DNA from: JALOAP01 sp964632355
GTDB taxonomy: Bacteria; Chloroflexota; Dehalococcoidia; Tepidiformales; Tepidiformaceae
Direction of reading: 5' to 3'
Length of the DNA: 8,279 nucleotides
Assembly (NCBI GenBank): GCA_964632355.1
Contig: CAZWBW010000110.1
Location: forward strand, 1 to 8,279
Positions 6,839-8,279 of the stretch are shown in pieces. Within the stretch, counting starts at the first letter, position 1. Each line of letters opens with the position of its first letter. Below the pieces are notes generated by a model. It ran no database searches. It was not told where the DNA came from and worked only from the letters and a program-made list of their open reading frames with translations. The translations under genes were made by a program, and so were the position numbers.

Positions 6839-6873
6839 AAGAAAAGGGAAAGCGGGAGCATGAGCTCCCGCTT
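6839..6873 (-). terminator. Terminator-like hairpin for the minus-strand thiolase/livF-remnant transcript
   Basis: AAGCGGGAGC (6850-6859) and GCTCCCGCTT (6864-6873) form a perfect 10-base stem with a 4-base loop. Read on the minus strand, the stem is followed by TCCCTTTTCTT (6849-6839), a T-rich but interrupted tail. It lies 32 bases past the livF-remnant stop. On the plus strand the stem is followed by AGTGCG, so termination of the right-arm operon by this hairpin is less likely. Confidence 0.62.
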
Positions 6874-6905
6874 AGTGCGCTGTGCCCGGGGGATCGGGGG
6901 CGGCG

Positions 6906-7148
6906 TCAAGCGCTGGCGTTGGCCTGTGCGCGCATGTAGAGGTTTTCGCGGGCGAGGGACTGGCGGATTTCGTCGGAGGAGCCGGCGAGTTCAATGCGGC
7001 CGGACTGCAGGACGTAGCCGCGGTTGGCCACGCCGAGCGCCACGGATGCGTTTTGTTCGACGAGAAGGACGGCGGTCTTGAACTCTTCTACGACGTTCTT
7101 GATGAGCCCGGCGAGCTCCCCGACCAGCCGGGGGGACAGCCCGAGGGA
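6906..7148 (-). pseudogene. livF: livF-type branched-chain amino acid ABC ATPase, C-terminal remnant
   Basis: About 80 codons match the end of LivF, the ATPase of branched-chain amino acid and related (HAAT-family) importers. They start in the D-loop (SLGLSPRLVGEL) and continue through VEEFKTAVLLVEQNASVALGVANRGYVLQSGRIELAGSSDEI to the stop at 6906. Full-length LivF is about 235 residues. Walker A, the Q-loop, the LSGGQ signature and the LLLLDEP Walker B that should precede SLGL are all absent. The frame stays open to a TTG at 7166, but the codons before S read A-S-T where D-E-P is expected, and the region upstream is not LivF-like. The product could not hydrolyse ATP. It is co-directional with the thiolase gene and keeps a terminator-like hairpin downstream. 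I read it as a deletion or recombination remnant; a misassembly is the alternative. Confidence 0.8.
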
Positions 7149-7273
7149 TGTGCTCGCCGTTCCCAAGAGTCATGGCACACCGCACCCAGGCGTCCCCGGC
7201 TGAAGGATTTGTCCGCTTGCCGTTCACCAAGTACGAAGAACCGCGTCCCCCGGTGCTATGGGCCTCTACAGGT
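7149..7273. other. Unassigned gap between thiolase stop and livF remnant
   Basis: These 125 bases sit between the SCP-x-type thiolase and the livF remnant. I translated the minus strand in three frames and the main plus frame and recognised no family in any. One minus frame is open through it (containing LVNGKRTNPSAG), and one plus frame too, but both look like chance openness in GC-rich DNA. No insertion-sequence ends or flanking duplications are visible. It probably holds the junction that removed the first two thirds of livF. Confidence 0.5.
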
Positions 7274-8279
7274 TCAGTCTGCACCCAGGATGACCGTTCC
7301 CGTCGACGAAAGTACGCCACCGGTGCCATTACAAAGCGCGGTGCGGGCATTCGGAACCTGTCGCTCACCCGCTTCGCCGCGGAGCTGGCGGACACCCTCG
7401 ATAAGCGTAAAGATTCCAAACATCCCTGGGTGTGTATAGGAAAGGCCACCGCCGCTGGTGTTGGTCGGAAGGCTGCCGCCCGGGCCAAGCTTCCCGTCCT
7501 CTACGAACGCGCCGCCTTCGCCGGGCTTGCAGAAGCCGAGCGACTCGAGCGTCACCAGGACGGTGTAGGTGAACGAGTCGTAGAGTTGCAGCACATCCAT
7601 GTCCGATGGGCCAAGACCGGCCATCCGGTACGCGCGCTCGCCGGAGAGGCGCGCCGCCGTCCAGGTCAAGTCGGGCATCTGCAGCATACTGTTGTGTGTG
7701 TGCGCCTCGCCCGAACCAAGGACCCAGACCGGCTTCTTCTTCAGGTCGCGAGCGCGTTCGGGAGTGGTCACGATGACCGCACCCGCCGCGTCGGTCACGA
7801 GGCAGCAGTCGAGCCGGTGGAGCGGCCAGGCGATCCACGGTGATGCCAGCACGTCCTCGATGGTGAGCGGATCGCGCGAGAAGGCCTTCGGGTTCTTCAT
7901 CGCCCACTGCCTCGTCGAGACGGCGATCTGTGCGAGCTGCTCGCTGGTTGTGCCGTACTGGTGCATGTGCCGAGCGGCCGCGAGTGCATAGATGCTGGGC
8001 ATCGACGCCACGCCGAACGGCGTCTCGAACTGTCCTTCGGGAAGTGTGGGGTCCTGAGCATAGGCATTGGGCACCGGCCTTTTCCGGTCCGAATAGCCGG
8101 ATTCGCCGTGGGCGATGAGCGCCACCTCGCACATTCCCGCGCGAACCGCGGCGAGTGCATGTTCGACCATGATCACGAACGCCGAGCCGCCAGTGCTGGT
8201 GCTGTCGGTGTAGTGCACGTTCTTCAGGCCCATGTACTCGGCGACGAGCATAGAGGGGGCCCAACTGATGCCCGTCGTG
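7274..8279 (-). CDS. SCP-x-type thiolase-like protein (acetyl-CoA acetyltransferase / lipid-transfer family), N-terminus beyond right edge
   Basis: 334 residues are visible and the frame remains open to the window edge (TTGISWAPSMLVAEYMGLK), so the methionine at 8251 is internal and the gene is incomplete. It belongs to the SCP-x branch of thiolases, whose members cleave or form C-C bonds in CoA esters, including sterol side-chain retro-aldolases that work with a DUF35 partner. Visible marks, counted from the first visible residue: AEYMGLK (13-19), DSTSTGGSAF (25-34) at the usual nucleophile region, LVTDAAGAVIV, QLYDSFTYTVLVTLE with Y233, SGGGLSYTHPGMFG with H283, and ALCNGTGGVLS with C316. 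The N-terminal nucleophilic Cys appears replaced by Ser or Thr, as in several SCP-x-like proteins. No DUF35 gene lies downstream; one may be upstream beyond the edge. The exact reaction is uncertain. Confidence 0.92.
   Translation of the reverse strand, partial: TTGISWAPSMLVAEYMGLKNVHYTDSTSTGGSAFVIMVEHALAAVRAGMCEVALIAHGESGYSDRKRPVPNAYAQDPTLPEGQFETPFGVASMPSIYALAAARHMHQYGTTSEQLAQIAVSTRQWAMKNPKAFSRDPLTIEDVLASPWIAWPLHRLDCCLVTDAAGAVIVTTPERARDLKKKPVWVLGSGEAHTHNSMLQMPDLTWTAARLSGERAYRMAGLGPSDMDVLQLYDSFTYTVLVTLESLGFCKPGEGGAFVEDGKLGPGGSLPTNTSGGGLSYTHPGMFGIFTLIEGVRQLRGEAGERQVPNARTALCNGTGGVLSSTGTVILGAD

Noticed and set aside
7164..7166. TTG at 7166 as start of a functional small LivF-like protein
   Set aside because: No ribosome-binding site is evident and the product would lack all ATP-binding motifs; a remnant is the simpler reading.
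6833..7439. Plus-strand open frames over the livF remnant (6833-7081, 6882-7439)
   Set aside because: Arg/Gly-rich translations without family features, covering a terminator-like hairpin and a minus-strand remnant with clear homology.
7148..7843. 231-codon plus-strand frame starting at the livF remnant boundary
   Set aside because: Most of it is antisense to the thiolase gene; the unique first 40 residues match nothing I recognise.
8249..8251. ATG at 8251 as the true start of the thiolase gene
   Set aside because: The frame continues upstream to the edge with sequence (ISWAPSMLVAEYMG) typical of the interior of SCP-x proteins, and the family's N-terminal part would be missing.
1..8279. CRISPR array, toxin-antitoxin pair, phage or insertion-sequence genes
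   Set aside because: No spaced direct-repeat array, transposase or integrase motifs, or small paired genes were seen on either strand.

Overview
The window is GC-rich and densely coding. A Tat-lipoprotein binding protein with an Asp-rich spacer, several CaiB/BaiF-type CoA-transferases and an SCP-x-type thiolase suggest a heterotrophic bacterium of the Chloroflexota or Actinomycetota kind. This lineage call is an inference from gene style and GC content; there is no rRNA or other marker gene here.

Left arm, minus strand (1-4303): reading leftward from 4303 come a class III CoA-transferase, a Tat-exported lipoprotein that binds peptides or peptide-like solutes, a DppB/OppB-type permease and the start of a DppC/OppC-type permease that runs off the left edge. 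The two permeases overlap by ATGA, and the longest gap is 104 bases, so this looks like one operon. The ATPase subunits are not in the window and may lie further left.

Control region (4304-4538): this 235-base divergent intergenic stretch holds an AT-rich core, two TTCG/CGAA inverted repeats and a repeated AATAATCA element.

Right arm, plus strand (4539-6784): a LysR-family regulator is followed, with a 4-base ATGA overlap, by a second class III CoA-transferase. Together the two arms look like a locus that imports an organic solute and activates acids as CoA thioesters under LysR control. The substrate cannot be read from the sequence.

Right end, minus strand (6785-8279): the plus-strand operon converges on an SCP-x-type thiolase-like gene that is cut by the right edge, followed by the 3' third of a livF-type ABC ATPase gene. 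The livF remnant lacks Walker A, the signature motif and Walker B, but keeps its tail and a terminator-like hairpin. About 125 bases between thiolase and remnant are unassigned and may contain a deletion or recombination junction.

I found no CRISPR array, tRNA, rRNA, intact mobile element or defence system. I see no convincing undescribed system; the most useful points are the divergent CoA-transferase/transporter locus, its candidate operators and the livF remnant.
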